From NCBI GenBank assembly GCA_030609125.1, contig JAUWCW010000004.1:1-22669 (forward strand): a stretch of DNA of 22,669 nt, in the 5' to 3' direction. Positions 22,429 to 22,669 of the stretch are shown piece by piece. How positions within the stretch are numbered: position 1 is the stretch's first letter; every line of letters starts with the position of its first letter. Position numbers and translations under genes: made by a program. This DNA comes from Candidatus Rokuibacteriota bacterium (GTDB lineage: Bacteria; JAUVQV01). Under the pieces are notes generated by a model that saw only the letters and a program-made list of their open reading frames with translations, was not told where the DNA came from and did no database searches.

Positions 22429-22669
22429 ATGGAGGAAGGGAACAGTTCCGGGCGGTGGAGGATTCTCCTGGTGGACGATGACGAGCAGGCCCTGCGCCTC
22501 TACGGAGCCCTGCTCGGGGAGGAGGGTTACTCCGTCACGACGGCGGCCACGGCGCGGGAGGCGCGAGGGCTCGTGGCGTCCATGGACAACCTGGCCCTGG
22601 CGATCCTGGACCTGAGGCTTCCGGACGCGGAGGGGCTCGAGCTCTTTCGCTGGACGAGGAAGAAGGCCC
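22429..22669 (+). CDS. Response regulator (5' part; continues beyond window)
   Basis: The visible 80 residues form most of a receiver domain: WRILLVDDDEQALRLYGALL with the acidic pocket D16-D18, and LAILDLRLPDAEGLELF with the phospho-acceptor D61. The lysine/threonine switch and any output domain (DNA-binding or sigma-54 activator) are beyond the window. ATG 22429 is chosen because AGGAGG (22417-22422) lies 6 nt before it; an in-frame ATG at 22423 would touch the SD. It starts 43 nt after the kinase stop and is almost surely its partner, in the same operon. Confidence 0.9.
   Translation, partial: MEEGNSSGRWRILLVDDDEQALRLYGALLGEEGYSVTTAATAREARGLVASMDNLALAILDLRLPDAEGLELFRWTRKKA

Overview
This is a GC-rich bacterial chromosome segment packed with genes. 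Nothing in it looks like phage, a transposon, CRISPR, tRNA or rRNA. Several features suggest a Desulfobacterota-type organism (former Deltaproteobacteria): ftsA-ftsZ followed by a B12-binding/radical SAM protein and ylm-type genes, a phenylacetate-CoA ligase paired with an ACT protein, an HspR-type MerR regulator, and TTGACA/TATAAT-like promoters. This assignment is an inference from gene content, not proof.

Left part, plus strand (1-8684): the 3' end of ftsA, then ftsZ, a B12-binding/radical SAM protein, pgeF (ylmD), yggS (ylmE), proC, a DUF167 protein, rho and a nitrilase-family amidase. Tight spacing and ATGA/GTGA overlaps suggest shared transcripts. TTGACA-type promoters lie before proC and rho, and a weaker one before yggS. 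The radical SAM gene has its Shine-Dalgarno (SD) sequence inside a small GNRA-capped hairpin.

Middle (8712-13461): a CinA-N/MoCF-like protein (minus) is divergent from an M29/AmpT-like aminopeptidase (plus) that is split by one in-frame TAA. Next come an ACT-domain protein and phenylacetate-CoA ligase (minus strand, one operon with a near-consensus promoter). Divergent from these is an unidentified protein with HEAT-like helices.

Arginine block, minus strand (13466-17122): argF-argG-argH, read right to left from one promoter. It supplies the last three steps from ornithine to arginine.

Right part, plus strand (17201-20182): a stress module of small heat-shock protein, J-domain protein, HspR-type repressor and a group 2 sigma-70 factor. 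Its promoter carries an inverted repeat matching the HAIR operator (HspR-associated inverted repeat), so HspR probably represses its own chaperone operon. No dnaK or grpE is present. This is the most interesting part of the window. The last genes are a polytopic membrane histidine kinase, with a TATAAT promoter and a roughly 200-nt leader full of inverted repeats, and the start of its response regulator, cut by the window edge.

No stretch longer than 300 bases lacks a gene.
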